Shown here piece after piece: positions 9,701 to 18,782 of a stretch of DNA of 64,000 bases (positions are counted from its first letter, which is position 1; every line of letters begins with the position of its first letter). The DNA lies in NCBI GenBank assembly GCA_965216965.1, contig CBDCGX010000003.1:37939-101938 (forward strand), given 5' to 3'. Source of the DNA: CBDAKK01 sp965216965. GTDB taxonomy: Bacteria; Spirochaetota; Spirochaetia; WTKD01; G963693115. Under the pieces are notes generated by a model, which saw only the letters and a list, made by a program, of their open reading frames with translations, was not told where the DNA came from and made no database searches. The position numbers and the translations under genes are program-made.

Positions 9701-10324
9701 ATGTTTACAGGATTGATTGAAGAAGTAGGGGTTGTAAATAATGTTGTGTATGGAAAAGAATACACACGAGTTCGTATTATTGCAACTAAGATATTAAGAG
9801 GTATGCGAAAAGGCGATTCTATTTCTGTAAATGGAGTGTGTCTGACTGTTATAAATCATAGTAATGTATTCCAGAAATGTTTCAGAAATCATTTTTTTGA
9901 GGTTGAAATACTTCATGAAACGCTAAAAAAAACTTCAATGAAATTCATTATGGTAGGCATGAATATTAACCTTGAGAGGGCAATGAGAATTTCCGATCGA
10001 ATAGGTGGGCATATTGTAACGGGACATGTTGCGTGTACTGCACCCATAGTGTCTTTTGATAAACATGGAGAAAACTATTTCTTATGGGTTCAAATGCCTC
10101 AGAAATATATGAGGTATTGTATTACAGAGGGAACAGTTACCATAGATGGAATAAGTCTTACTATTGCTAGCATAAGCAAAAACAAAATAATGTGCAATAT
10201 AATTCCCCATACATTCCAAAACACGCGATTATCAGTTCTAAAAACAGGCGATATTCTAAACATAGAGCCTGATATATTGGCAAAATATATTGAAAGAATG
10301 AACATAAAAAAAAATGAATTATAA
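9701..10324 (+). CDS. ribE: Riboflavin synthase alpha chain
   Basis: The protein of about 207 residues has the two tandem lumazine-binding repeats of riboflavin synthase, which dismutates two 6,7-dimethyl-8-ribityllumazine molecules. Visible are MFTGLIEEVG, GDSISVNGVCLTV and ETLKKTS in the first half and GGHIVTGHV and VTIDGISLTIASI in the second. ATG 9701 matches the family N-terminus; a GTG two codons upstream (9695) is the alternative. It follows ribD by 60 bases. RibBA and RibH are not in this window. Confidence 0.95.
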   Translation: MFTGLIEEVGVVNNVVYGKEYTRVRIIATKILRGMRKGDSISVNGVCLTVINHSNVFQKCFRNHFFEVEILHETLKKTSMKFIMVGMNINLERAMRISDRIGGHIVTGHVACTAPIVSFDKHGENYFLWVQMPQKYMRYCITEGTVTIDGISLTIASISKNKIMCNIIPHTFQNTRLSVLKTGDILNIEPDILAKYIERMNIKKNEL

Positions 10325-10391
10325 CTTGTTCTTAGTGTTTTTTATGCTATTATATTTAATATATTGTTATTAATTTTTTATGGAGGGAATG

Positions 10392-10709
10392 ATGGCATTA
10401 ATTATTACAAACGATAATTATACACAGGAAGTTGAGAATTCAGAAATACCTGTATTATTAGATTTTTGGGCAGAGTGGTGTCCGCCATGTAAAATGTTGG
10501 GTCCTGTTATTGATGGTCTTTCAGATAAGTATAAAGGAAAGGTTAAAATAGCAAAGATAAACGTAGACGAATCTGCAGAATTAGCACAAAAATTCAATGT
10601 GAGTAGCATACCAACACTTGTGCTTATTAATAAAGGAGAAATAGTTAAACAGCAAACGGGAGCATTACCCGAGCAATCAATTATTGATATGTTTAAAGAC
10701 TTATTGTAG
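10392..10709 (+). CDS. trxA: Thioredoxin
   Basis: The protein is a 105-residue thioredoxin with the fold hallmarks PVLLDFWAEWCPPCKMLGPVID, the cis-Pro block SIPTLVLI and the C-terminal helix. The active site reads WCPPC where classical thioredoxin has WCGPC; the Gly to Pro change is found in some thioredoxin-like proteins and alters redox potential. The GGAGGG at 10382-10387 acts as ribosome-binding site, so the start is ATG 10392, not the in-frame ATG 10380 that overlaps it. Likely partner of Tpx. Confidence 0.93.
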   Translation: MALIITNDNYTQEVENSEIPVLLDFWAEWCPPCKMLGPVIDGLSDKYKGKVKIAKINVDESAELAQKFNVSSIPTLVLINKGEIVKQQTGALPEQSIIDMFKDLL

Positions 10710-10788
10710 TCTTGCGATCTTTTTTGAAGTTATTGTAGCCACACTATCAGAATAACTACACTTTGTGATTGTTAATATATTACAAGTG

Positions 10789-11694
10789 TTATTTTATTTT
10801 AGGTAGAGTTGTGCACAATGTTTTTGCAATGTGTATTCCCCCCAATAATCCACAGTAATTGAGTTTTGGGGGTACTATATAGGTTTCTATTTTATTAAGG
10901 ATTTCATGAGCAACAATATATTTGTTGAGAGATTCTTTTACGTATGAATGTATCTTTGCAAATAAATGGGATTGCTGCATAATTCCTCCACCCATAATGA
11001 TTTTTTGTGGAGAAAGCGTGCAAATTAGATTGTGTACTCCTTGTGCAATATAATATGCTTCAATATCCCACGCTATGTGGTTAGGTGGAAGATGTGATCC
11101 TTCCAATTTCCAACGCCTTTCAATAGAAGGACCGGATGCAAGACCTTCTAAGCAATTTTCATGAAAAGGGCATATTCCATGTATTGGGTCATTTTTGTGG
11201 ATGGTAAGAAGCATATGACCGCCCTCTGGGTGAATTAATCCATGAATGGGAGTATTATTTGCTATAATTCCAACTCCTACCCCTGTTCCTACTGTTATAT
11301 AGACAAAGGTATGCATACCCTTTGCAACTCCCCATTTTCCTTCTGCAAGTGCTGATCCATTTACATCTGTATCAATCCCAATAGGAATAGCAAGTTTTTT
11401 TGAAAGAAATTGAACTAAGTCTGTATTTTGCCACGCTAGTTTAGGAGTGCTTGTAATATAACCATATGTTTGGGAATTTTTTTGTAGGTTTATAGGACCA
11501 AAAGATGCTATTCCAATTGCTTTTATGATATATTTTTGTTTCATAGCACGAAAGTAATGTATTATTCTTTTTATAGTTTCGTTTGGAGTAGTAGTAGGAA
11601 ATCTTTCAATAGCATGTAATGAATCTGGATTATTACCAACTGCACATAAGAATTTGGTTCCACCCGCTTCTATTGTTCCATACATTTCTTTCAT
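10789..11694 (-). CDS. ROK-family sugar kinase (fructokinase/mannokinase type)
   Basis: The protein of about 301 residues starts MKEMYGTIEAGGTKFLCAVG, the phosphate-binding hallmark of the GmuE/ScrK-like ROK kinases. It also shows GIDTDVNGSALAEGKWG, the glycine-rich VGTGVGVG, and the ROK zinc site HPEGGH...CPFHENC. It is predicted to phosphorylate fructose or mannose. A longer frame begins at 11766, but a minus-strand TATAAT at 11705-11710 lies 10 bases before ATG 11694 and fixes the start. It converges with trxA. Confidence 0.9.
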   Translation of the reverse strand: MKEMYGTIEAGGTKFLCAVGNNPDSLHAIERFPTTTPNETIKRIIHYFRAMKQKYIIKAIGIASFGPINLQKNSQTYGYITSTPKLAWQNTDLVQFLSKKLAIPIGIDTDVNGSALAEGKWGVAKGMHTFVYITVGTGVGVGIIANNTPIHGLIHPEGGHMLLTIHKNDPIHGICPFHENCLEGLASGPSIERRWKLEGSHLPPNHIAWDIEAYYIAQGVHNLICTLSPQKIIMGGGIMQQSHLFAKIHSYVKESLNKYIVAHEILNKIETYIVPPKLNYCGLLGGIHIAKTLCTTLPKIK

Positions 11695-11848
11695 ACTTAC
11701 ATATATTATATAATTTTGATAGCAGATTTGTTTTAAAATTATGAATAGAATAGAAAATGTATTCAATAATTACTATTATAGAAACAAAGCATAGTGTTAC
11801 ATTTATATAAACTAATATGTAATTAAATTTTGAGAAAACGGGTATTTC

Positions 11849-12421
11849 ATGAATGATAAAAAAAACTATTTAGAACAGGGCATGCATGCAACTACTGTTA
11901 TTGCGGTACGAAGAAACGGAAAAGTTGCGGTGGGCTCAGATGGACAAGTAACGCTTGGAAATACAATAATTAAGCATACTGCAAAGAAAGTGAGGAGAAT
12001 TGAAATTCCAAATTCATCGCATAGCATTCTTGTGGGTTTTGCGGGAAGCACGGCAGATGCCTTTGCTCTTTTTGACAGGTTAGAGGTGAAAATAAAAGAA
12101 TATAAAGATGATCTTCGTCGTGCTGCGGTTGAGCTTGCAAAAGATTGGAGAACAGATAAAGTACTCCGACGACTTGAAGCAATGATGATTGTTTGCAATA
12201 CAGATACCATGCTCATGATTTCTGGTATAGGCGATGTAATAGAACCTGAGTATGATACGCTTGCTATTGGTTCTGGAGGAAGTTTTGCATATTCTGTTTC
12301 TCGTGCTTTGCTTGAAAATACAGAATTAGAGGCAAGAGATATAGTTAAAAAAAGCCTTGAGATTGCAAGCGATGTATGTATTTATACAAATAATTCCATA
12401 AATATAGAGGAGATACGGTAA
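11849..12421 (+). CDS. hslV: ATP-dependent protease peptidase subunit HslV (ClpQ)
   Basis: The 190-residue protein is the threonine protease half of the HslUV proteasome-like complex. The conserved ATTVIAVRRNGKVAVGSDGQ block begins at residue 14; the first Thr after Ala is the expected nucleophile, so a 14-residue leader must be removed. A second ATG (11882) would give a 3-residue leader. Conserved VELAKDWRTDKVLRRLEA, IGSGGSFA and ALLENTELEA blocks are present. The stop codon overlaps the hslU start (TAATG). Confidence 0.96.
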   Translation: MNDKKNYLEQGMHATTVIAVRRNGKVAVGSDGQVTLGNTIIKHTAKKVRRIEIPNSSHSILVGFAGSTADAFALFDRLEVKIKEYKDDLRRAAVELAKDWRTDKVLRRLEAMMIVCNTDTMLMISGIGDVIEPEYDTLAIGSGGSFAYSVSRALLENTELEARDIVKKSLEIASDVCIYTNNSINIEEIR

Positions 12422-13809
12422 TGGATTTTGAACATATAACTGATGAGATAACGATTAACACCGACACACAAACTAAAAACATAATTATGTTTATGGAGTC
12501 GCTTACTCCCAAAAAGATTGTAGAGCATCTCAATAAGTATATAATTGGTCAAGATTCCGCAAAAAGAGCAATTGCAGTTGCACTTCGAAATAGGTATAGG
12601 CGGCTCAAATTATCTTCGGACTTAAGAGACAGTATTACTCCTAAAAATCTTATGATGATAGGGCCTACTGGGGTAGGAAAGACTGAGATAGCACGGAAAA
12701 TAGCACGACTATTAGGTGCACCGTTTGTTAAAGTTGAGGCTACAAAATATACTGAGGTAGGATATGTAGGAAGGGATGTAGAATCTATGGTAAGAGATCT
12801 CATGGCGGTAAGCCTTAATATAGTAAAAAAAGAAACTACATTGACAAATAAAAAAAGAATACAAACTTTTGTTGCAAAGAAATTATTAAAGGAAATTCTC
12901 ACAAATAAAAAAGAATTACAGCTAGATGATTTTGATGAAAGTGAAATTGAAAGGCAGCTAAAGAATGGAACACTTGACGACAGAGAGATAGAAATAAGCG
13001 TAACCCCATCTAATGCTTTGGGGAATATATTTGGGAATATGGGAGTAATAGGAATAGAGGCATCTATTCCTCCTGATCTCAATGAAATGCTTTCATCTCA
13101 ACGGTCAAAGCGGAAAAAAGTAAAGATAGGAAAAGCACGAGATATTTTTTATCAGAAAGAGGTTGAAAAGTTTACAGATGATGAGCAAATTACAGAAATA
13201 GCGAGATGGAGAGCAGAACAGCTCGGTATTATTTTTATTGATGAGTTTGATAAAATAGTGAGTGATTCGACCATTCAAAATAGTGGAAATGTAAGCCGTG
13301 AAGGAGTGCAAAGAGATATACTCCCTATTGTAGAGGGATCACAAGTTCAGACTCGATATGGAATAATAGATACAGAAAATATACTTTTTATTGCTGCAGG
13401 TGCTTTTCATGTTTCAAAGCCAAGTGATCTTATTCCAGAATTACAAGGGCGTTTCCCTGTTCGAGTAGAATTAGATGAGCTTACTGTAAAGGATTTTGTA
13501 AGGATTCTCTCAGAAACTGAAAACTCACTTGTATATCAATATGAGCAATTACTTGCAACAGAACAGTTGCACGTGCATGTTTCTACTGATGCAGTAGAGA
13601 ATATTGCAGATATTGCTTATAGTATGAATAATGAAGCGGAGAATATAGGAGCACGGAGGCTGTATACTGTAATGGAGAAGCTTTTTGAAGATATTATGTT
13701 TCATGCACCCGAAATGAAAGGTCAAAGTATTACCATAGATAAGGAATATATTCAGAAACATCTAAAAGGTATTACTGAGAAAAAAGATTATAACAAATAT
13801 ATTTTATAG
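12421..13809 (+). CDS. hslU: ATP-dependent protease ATPase subunit HslU (ClpY)
   Basis: The 462-residue AAA+ unfoldase feeds substrates into HslV. Visible are YIIGQDSAKRAIAVALRNR, Walker A GPTGVGKTE, the pore-loop region KYTEVGYVGRDVESMVRDL, Walker B IIFIDEFDK and the sensor block ELQGRFPVRVEL. The I-domain lies between. ATG 12421 overlaps the hslV stop, suggesting coupling, but gives 22 extra residues before the family-typical start near 12487-12493 (MESLTPKKIVEHLNKYIIGQ). Either start is possible. Confidence 0.96.
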   Translation: MDFEHITDEITINTDTQTKNIIMFMESLTPKKIVEHLNKYIIGQDSAKRAIAVALRNRYRRLKLSSDLRDSITPKNLMMIGPTGVGKTEIARKIARLLGAPFVKVEATKYTEVGYVGRDVESMVRDLMAVSLNIVKKETTLTNKKRIQTFVAKKLLKEILTNKKELQLDDFDESEIERQLKNGTLDDREIEISVTPSNALGNIFGNMGVIGIEASIPPDLNEMLSSQRSKRKKVKIGKARDIFYQKEVEKFTDDEQITEIARWRAEQLGIIFIDEFDKIVSDSTIQNSGNVSREGVQRDILPIVEGSQVQTRYGIIDTENILFIAAGAFHVSKPSDLIPELQGRFPVRVELDELTVKDFVRILSETENSLVYQYEQLLATEQLHVHVSTDAVENIADIAYSMNNEAENIGARRLYTVMEKLFEDIMFHAPEMKGQSITIDKEYIQKHLKGITEKKDYNKYIL

Positions 13810-13811
13810 TG

Positions 13812-15461
13812 CTATAGTGCAATATTTCTAAGTTTTTGGAATAATGCTGTTTGTTCAATGGGGGTTAATTTTCCAAAGACATTTAGTACAGTATCTTTAC
13901 ATATATTATTTTTTTTATGGCGTACTATTTCTGAAGAAGAGGATGATCTTTCTTCTTGTAATGTGTCTTTTAGAATATTTTCCCATGTATGTATGTGCTT
14001 CTGTAATGTTTTCTTGTTATAGTTATGATGTATTTGTTTAAAAAATATTCGTGGGGCTTTAGATTCTTTCTTTCGGTTTATTGGTATATGCGTTTGTACA
14101 AGAAAATTCATGGTAAGCATATGTGATATGGCACCATTGTTTTTTGTTAGAAGAATAGTTCTTGTTTTTTTTCGATTATCTTTCCAATGAGTAAACCATT
14201 TTTCATACATAGCGAGAGAAGAGTCTTGTTTTATTGGGTGATTATATCGAGTAATGGAAAGAGAATACGGAAGGTTTATATATGATTTTCTTGTAATAGA
14301 GTCTAGCGTAGATATACGATTCCCATTCCGTTCAGAAGAATAGTTAGTGTGAGGATAACAGTGTGATCCACATATATCTGTGCTTACATCAAACCCTACA
14401 ATATAAACGGTGTTTTTTGTAACATTCCATGCTAGTTCTATGGCAGTTCCCATAACAGTTGCGTAGTATGATAGTTGTATATGCGAAGGGTTAAGAGCTA
14501 ATAGTATTTCAGGAAAGTCATTTGTGTGAAGTATTATTATTTTTTCATTATTTTTATAAAAAAGATGTGTTCTTGCTGCACTTATAGGCATTGCTACGTA
14601 AGGCCGTTGTGGTTTGGGGATTTTTGATATGTATTCTTTTATAAGATAATGGATATGAAGATGTTTTTGTGCATAAAAGCTGGCATCTTGGTGTACGATA
14701 ATATCGGGAATTATATCGTTTGCATATAAACATTCGAGAGATGAGCTTGTTGCAATAATAATTATATGGGGTCGGATAGTTTTTAAATATTGTGTATGGT
14801 ATAATAAGCTAGGACCTGCACCAATTACTACAGCAGGCAAAGAGCTTGCCTTTTCAATAACATATGAGGCATTTGTGTTTTTATAGTGGAATACTGCATT
14901 AGATATCCATCTTTTTACAAAAAATGTTTCTGTAATACGTTCTGCTGCAAAGAGCTCTAATACTTCTTTTATTATTTTTAACACCTCTTTCGATTGTTTT
15001 GTCCATATGGAAAGAGAAGGGTTCCAGTGTAATACAATGATTTCTTGAAGAGAAAATTGACGGAGAAGCGATTGAAGCACTGTATATGTATGTTTATTGT
15101 TGTGATTATAATGTATTATGTTTCCTGACGAAAATATTTCTTCTTCTGATTTTGCTACATAATTTTTATTATGTAGCATATAGTTTTTTTTTGAAAACAT
15201 GTAAATTGCTGTGTGTAAATAAATAGAAATTATAGTTGCATCTGGATATTGTTCAATAATAGGATTGTTTTCGTATCCCATTGCTGCTCCTACAATTACA
15301 AATATTTTAGGGTTTTTATCTTTGTTTTGTGGAGAGAAAAGTTGTTGAGTAATAGTATTTTGGGCTTCTTTATTAGGATTATAAGAAGAATGTAATAGTT
15401 TCCCATTTATTTTGCATGTAGAGATACCTCTAGGTGATGTGAAAAATAATGGATTATTCAA
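13812..15461 (-). CDS. Maf/DUF115-type protein (motility accessory factor family)
   Basis: The 549-residue protein carries the DUF115/MAF core in the middle: SLPAVVIGAGPSLLYHTQYLK followed by IIIIATSSSLECLYANDIIPDIIVHQDAS. DUF115 proteins include 6-hydroxymethylpterin pyrophosphokinases and the Maf proteins that transfer nonulosonic acids to flagellin in Campylobacter-type systems; the length and N-terminal extension here fit Maf better. Its ATG overlaps the stop of the upstream repeat-protein gene (ATGA, 15458-15461), so the two are translationally coupled. The gene ends three bases from hslU, convergent with it. A glycosylation role is inferred, not shown. Confidence 0.72.
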   Translation of the reverse strand: MNNPLFFTSPRGISTCKINGKLLHSSYNPNKEAQNTITQQLFSPQNKDKNPKIFVIVGAAMGYENNPIIEQYPDATIISIYLHTAIYMFSKKNYMLHNKNYVAKSEEEIFSSGNIIHYNHNNKHTYTVLQSLLRQFSLQEIIVLHWNPSLSIWTKQSKEVLKIIKEVLELFAAERITETFFVKRWISNAVFHYKNTNASYVIEKASSLPAVVIGAGPSLLYHTQYLKTIRPHIIIIATSSSLECLYANDIIPDIIVHQDASFYAQKHLHIHYLIKEYISKIPKPQRPYVAMPISAARTHLFYKNNEKIIILHTNDFPEILLALNPSHIQLSYYATVMGTAIELAWNVTKNTVYIVGFDVSTDICGSHCYPHTNYSSERNGNRISTLDSITRKSYINLPYSLSITRYNHPIKQDSSLAMYEKWFTHWKDNRKKTRTILLTKNNGAISHMLTMNFLVQTHIPINRKKESKAPRIFFKQIHHNYNKKTLQKHIHTWENILKDTLQEERSSSSSEIVRHKKNNICKDTVLNVFGKLTPIEQTALFQKLRNIAL

Positions 15462-17941
15462 TGTGTTTTATAATCACGATGAATCCCAAGAGATTTACAT
15501 AATTTCATATAATCTTTGTAAACAGGGTGAGCTATAAAGGAGGCATATACATTAGAGGGTAGTTTTTCTATATGTTCTTGAAGAAATGTAAGAATCCTTT
15601 GTAACAGATTTCTTTGTTGTTTAGAAACATGTTGTGGAAAAGATATTTTTTTTACTGGTTGATTGCTAGTATTGTATCTCATCTGCCGCATATTTTGTAT
15701 CCTTTCCGAAGATTTAAGCAAATATTTTATACGGCGTTCTAATTGAGTAAGTTTTCTATCTAGGACAGTATAGTGATTTCTTGAAACAGCGTGTGAAAAG
15801 GGCGACATGGTGGAGTGTTCCTTTATTGATGAGGACTTCAAATACTTTATAGAGGCTTTTGTTCGGTAAGGTGTCTTTATTGTCTTTGTAGGAGCTGTAA
15901 TAAGATATGAAGAAGGTTTTTGACTTTTCTTTTTATAAATAACATCATTTCCATTTTTATTTATGACGTTGACAACTTCATTTAGACTTAAGGGAGCAGA
16001 GTCATTTTCGTCTGCTATAGAGGAATTATGTATGCTGTTATTGTTATCAGTGCTAGTGGTCTTTATAATTGACATGCTATTGTTATAGGGGGGATTATCT
16101 GTTATTTCTGAAGTGTCTTTTTTTATTTGAAACGATTCATATGATTTATCGATTTCTAAAGTACTAGAGCGGCTTTCTGTATTATCTTTTTCTAAAGGTA
16201 TAAGATTATTGGTCTTTGGTGTATTATTTGTGCTTATATTTAAAGATATAGCGGTGTTTTTAGACGCTGTATCGCTATTCTCAATTGTATTAGTCGTTTT
16301 TGTTTCAAGAATTGTATGTAGTTCGTTTTCATCTAAGGCACTAGAAGTATTGAGGAAATCACTTTCATGATTGTCATCTTTTTTTGGAGGTGTAGGTGAG
16401 TGTTCTTGTGATATATTTTCCTTTCCATCTAAGGCACTAGAAGTATTGAGGAAATCACTTTCATGATTGTCATCTTTTTTTGGAGGTGTAGGTGAGTGTT
16501 CTTGTGATATATTTTCCTTTCCATCTAAGGCACTAGAAGTATTGAGGAAATCACTTTCATGATTGTCATCTTTTTTTGGAGGTGTAGGTGAGTGTTCTTG
16601 TGATATATTTTCCTTTCCATCTAAGGCACTAGAAGTATTGAGGAAATCACTTTCATGATTGTCATCTTTTTTTGGAGGTGTAGGTGAGTGTTCTTGTGAT
16701 ATATTTTCCTTTCCATCTAAGGCACTAGAAGTATTGAGGAAATCACTTTCATGATTGTCATCTTTTTTTGGAGGTGTAGGTGAGTGTTCTTGTGATATAT
16801 TTTCCTTTCCATCTAAGGCACTAGAAGTATTGAGGAAATCACTTTCATGATTGTCATCTTTTTTTGGAGGTGTAGGTGAGTGTTCTTGCGATATATTTTC
16901 CTTTCCATCTAAGGCACTAGAAGTATTGAGGAAATCACTTTCATGATTGTCATCTTTTTTTGGAGGTGTAGGTGAGTGTTCTTGCGATATATTTTCCTTT
17001 CCATCTAAGGCACTAGAAGTATTGAGGAAATCACTTTCATGATTGTCATCTTTTTTTGGAGGTGTAGGTGAGTGTTCTTGTGATATGTTTTTTTTAGTAG
17101 ATGAGAGTGTGGAAGTGTTTGTGTTTGAAGGGTTGTGAGGTACATATATTCCATTGCTATTCTCAATTGTATTAGTCGTTTTTGTTTCAAGAATTGTATG
17201 TAGTTCGTCTTCATCTAAGGCACTAGAAGTATTGAGGAAATCACTTTCATGATTATCGTCTTTTTTTGGAGGCATGGGGGTGTTGCTTTGTGATATATTT
17301 TTTTCTTTAGCAGATGGAAGTGTGGGATTGTCTATATTTGGGGTGTTGGTATCTGCAGAGGCTTGGTTTTTATTAGTTGTTTGTGTGGAAGTGCTGGTTG
17401 CTTCAAGAATTGTGAGCAATTCATTTTTACTTAAAACACCATAATCGGAAGATGTATGTGTTGTATTGTTATCTTGTTTAAGAGAAGAGTCATGTTTAGG
17501 CGTGGTTGTGTTGTTTGACACAAATACGTTCTTATTTTCTAAAGAAGAGGGTATATTTTCAGAATTTGAGATGTCTTTTTTATTGGAAGAATTAGAAAGA
17601 GGAATGGGAGTATTCTCTTCTTTTGAGGAGCTGTTTTTTCCAAACAATGCATTAAATTCATTTTTATTAAGAGAATATGAGGATCCCATACTATCTTGAT
17701 CAGATGAAGTGGAGTGGTTTCCCCCATTGTTCTTGACGATCTTGTCAGAGTGTTTATTTATTTCATCATGTAAGTCTATATCGTGATGCGGCGAAGAGAA
17801 GGGAGGAGAAGTTTCTTGTTCTCTATGTGCGGTTTCAAGATTACTTTCTTTAAAAGAAATAGAGCTATAGCTATCCTGTTCTAAAGGCAAGTCTTTCTCA
17901 TTTTCTCCATTTTCATCAATGGGTGAATCTATATATAGCAT
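15458..17941 (-). CDS. Large disordered protein with a 32-residue tandem repeat array
   Basis: I do not recognise this protein of about 827 residues. It has no signal peptide or membrane segment. Most of it is Ser/Asn/Thr/Lys/Asp-rich and predicted disordered, with a central array of eight near-identical 32-residue units (core NISQEHSPTPPKKDDNHESD). A short hydrophobic motif recurs outside the array: LNKNEFNALF, LSKNELLTILE, LDEDELHTILE, LDENELHTILE and LSLNEVVNVI. Only the last 130 residues look folded (basic helices, ending LCKSLGIHRDYKTH). The start is ATG 17941 because the AAGGAG upstream overlaps the GTG at 17953. It is coupled by ATGA overlap to the Maf/DUF115 gene, so it may be a scaffold or partner of that enzyme; this is inference. 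Confidence 0.75.
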   Translation of the reverse strand: MLYIDSPIDENGENEKDLPLEQDSYSSISFKESNLETAHREQETSPPFSSPHHDIDLHDEINKHSDKIVKNNGGNHSTSSDQDSMGSSYSLNKNEFNALFGKNSSSKEENTPIPLSNSSNKKDISNSENIPSSLENKNVFVSNNTTTPKHDSSLKQDNNTTHTSSDYGVLSKNELLTILEATSTSTQTTNKNQASADTNTPNIDNPTLPSAKEKNISQSNTPMPPKKDDNHESDFLNTSSALDEDELHTILETKTTNTIENSNGIYVPHNPSNTNTSTLSSTKKNISQEHSPTPPKKDDNHESDFLNTSSALDGKENISQEHSPTPPKKDDNHESDFLNTSSALDGKENISQEHSPTPPKKDDNHESDFLNTSSALDGKENISQEHSPTPPKKDDNHESDFLNTSSALDGKENISQEHSPTPPKKDDNHESDFLNTSSALDGKENISQEHSPTPPKKDDNHESDFLNTSSALDGKENISQEHSPTPPKKDDNHESDFLNTSSALDGKENISQEHSPTPPKKDDNHESDFLNTSSALDENELHTILETKTTNTIENSDTASKNTAISLNISTNNTPKTNNLIPLEKDNTESRSSTLEIDKSYESFQIKKDTSEITDNPPYNNSMSIIKTTSTDNNNSIHNSSIADENDSAPLSLNEVVNVINKNGNDVIYKKKSQKPSSYLITAPTKTIKTPYRTKASIKYLKSSSIKEHSTMSPFSHAVSRNHYTVLDRKLTQLERRIKYLLKSSERIQNMRQMRYNTSNQPVKKISFPQHVSKQQRNLLQRILTFLQEHIEKLPSNVYASFIAHPVYKDYMKLCKSLGIHRDYKTH
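16333..17087 (-). repeat. 96-bp in-frame tandem repeat array, about 7.9 units
   Basis: Units begin at 16333, 16429, 16525, 16621, 16717, 16813, 16909 and 17005, exactly 96 bases apart, and are almost identical; a T/C difference in the TTGYGAT segment is the main variation seen. A ninth diverged copy begins at 17215. A flanking block of about 56 bases (16274-16329) is duplicated at 17156-17211, 882 bases away. Because 96 is a multiple of three, copy-number change keeps the frame. The near-identity indicates recent expansion or gene conversion, and copy number should be checked against long reads. Confidence 0.95.
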
Positions 17942-18122
17942 TATTTTAGACACTCCTTGTCTTTTGCGAACATAATAATCTTCCTTCGTTTAGCTTATCG
18001 GCATATAGCTATATTTCTTTAATTGTAAAATAAAATATTTTTATTTAAATTATTGTAATTTTATATAATAATTACTTTCAGTTTTAAAGCATTTGTGATT
18101 GTACTATTATAATTATAAAGGT

Positions 18123-18758
18123 ATGTTTGATAAATATTTGCTTGTTATTACGAAATACCCGCTTTCTGTTTTTGCTCGGATATGCATAAAATATAATATA
18201 TCACCAAACATGGTAACGGTAGGTAGCCTTTTTTTTGCATTAAGCATGTTTGTAGGACTATGGAGAGGGTGGTTTGTCTTTGCACTTATTGTAGCAGTGT
18301 GTAATAGAATTATGGATGGGTTAGATGGATCTATAGCACGCATAAGTAATACAAAAAGTGTAAGTGGTGGTTTTTTAGACATTGTAATTGATTATGTATT
18401 TTATGCAGCAGTTCCACTTGGTATGGCATTCTATTCTCCCAATCGATTTGCAATTATTGGTTCTGTAGTGCTTTTTACATATACTCTTTCGGGAGTAACA
18501 TTTATGGCATCTTCTTCAGCAGCGGCAAAACTTTCTCTTAGGAGTACTGCTTTTTCTCAAAAATCAATTTATTACCCTATAAATCTTATAGAGGGGGGAG
18601 AAACAATTATTTTTAGTTTTCTTGTCTGCATAATTCCTCAGTATTTTTTTGTATTAGGACTCATAATGGCATTATCTATTATGTGCAGTCTTCCTTTTAG
18701 AATATGGCTTCATTATAAGACCTTTAGGGAAAATGAAGATCTAAATATGCATTCTTAG
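18123..18758 (+). CDS. CDP-alcohol phosphatidyltransferase family membrane protein
   Basis: The 211-residue integral membrane protein contains the full family signature DG-x2-AR-x8-G-x3-D-x3-D (DGSIAR, then G, D and D at exact spacing, around residues 68-90) and five to six hydrophobic segments. The family transfers a phosphatidyl group from CDP-diacylglycerol to an alcohol head group such as glycerol phosphate, serine or inositol; the acceptor cannot be told. A TTG-initiated extension to 18099 is unlikely because TATAAT at 18108-18113 lies inside it, nine bases before ATG 18123. Confidence 0.85.
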   Translation: MFDKYLLVITKYPLSVFARICIKYNISPNMVTVGSLFFALSMFVGLWRGWFVFALIVAVCNRIMDGLDGSIARISNTKSVSGGFLDIVIDYVFYAAVPLGMAFYSPNRFAIIGSVVLFTYTLSGVTFMASSSAAAKLSLRSTAFSQKSIYYPINLIEGGETIIFSFLVCIIPQYFFVLGLIMALSIMCSLPFRIWLHYKTFRENEDLNMHS

Positions 18759-18782
18759 AAGAAGTATTATACTAATTAATAT

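Noticed and set aside
10710..10788. Terminator between trxA and the ROK kinase
   Set aside because: Short complementary segments exist (GTTATT/AATAAC) but no stem with a T run could be supported.
16333..17087. CRISPR array (regular 96-bp repeats)
   Set aside because: Units are contiguous without unique spacers and form one open reading frame of a large protein, so this is a coding tandem repeat.
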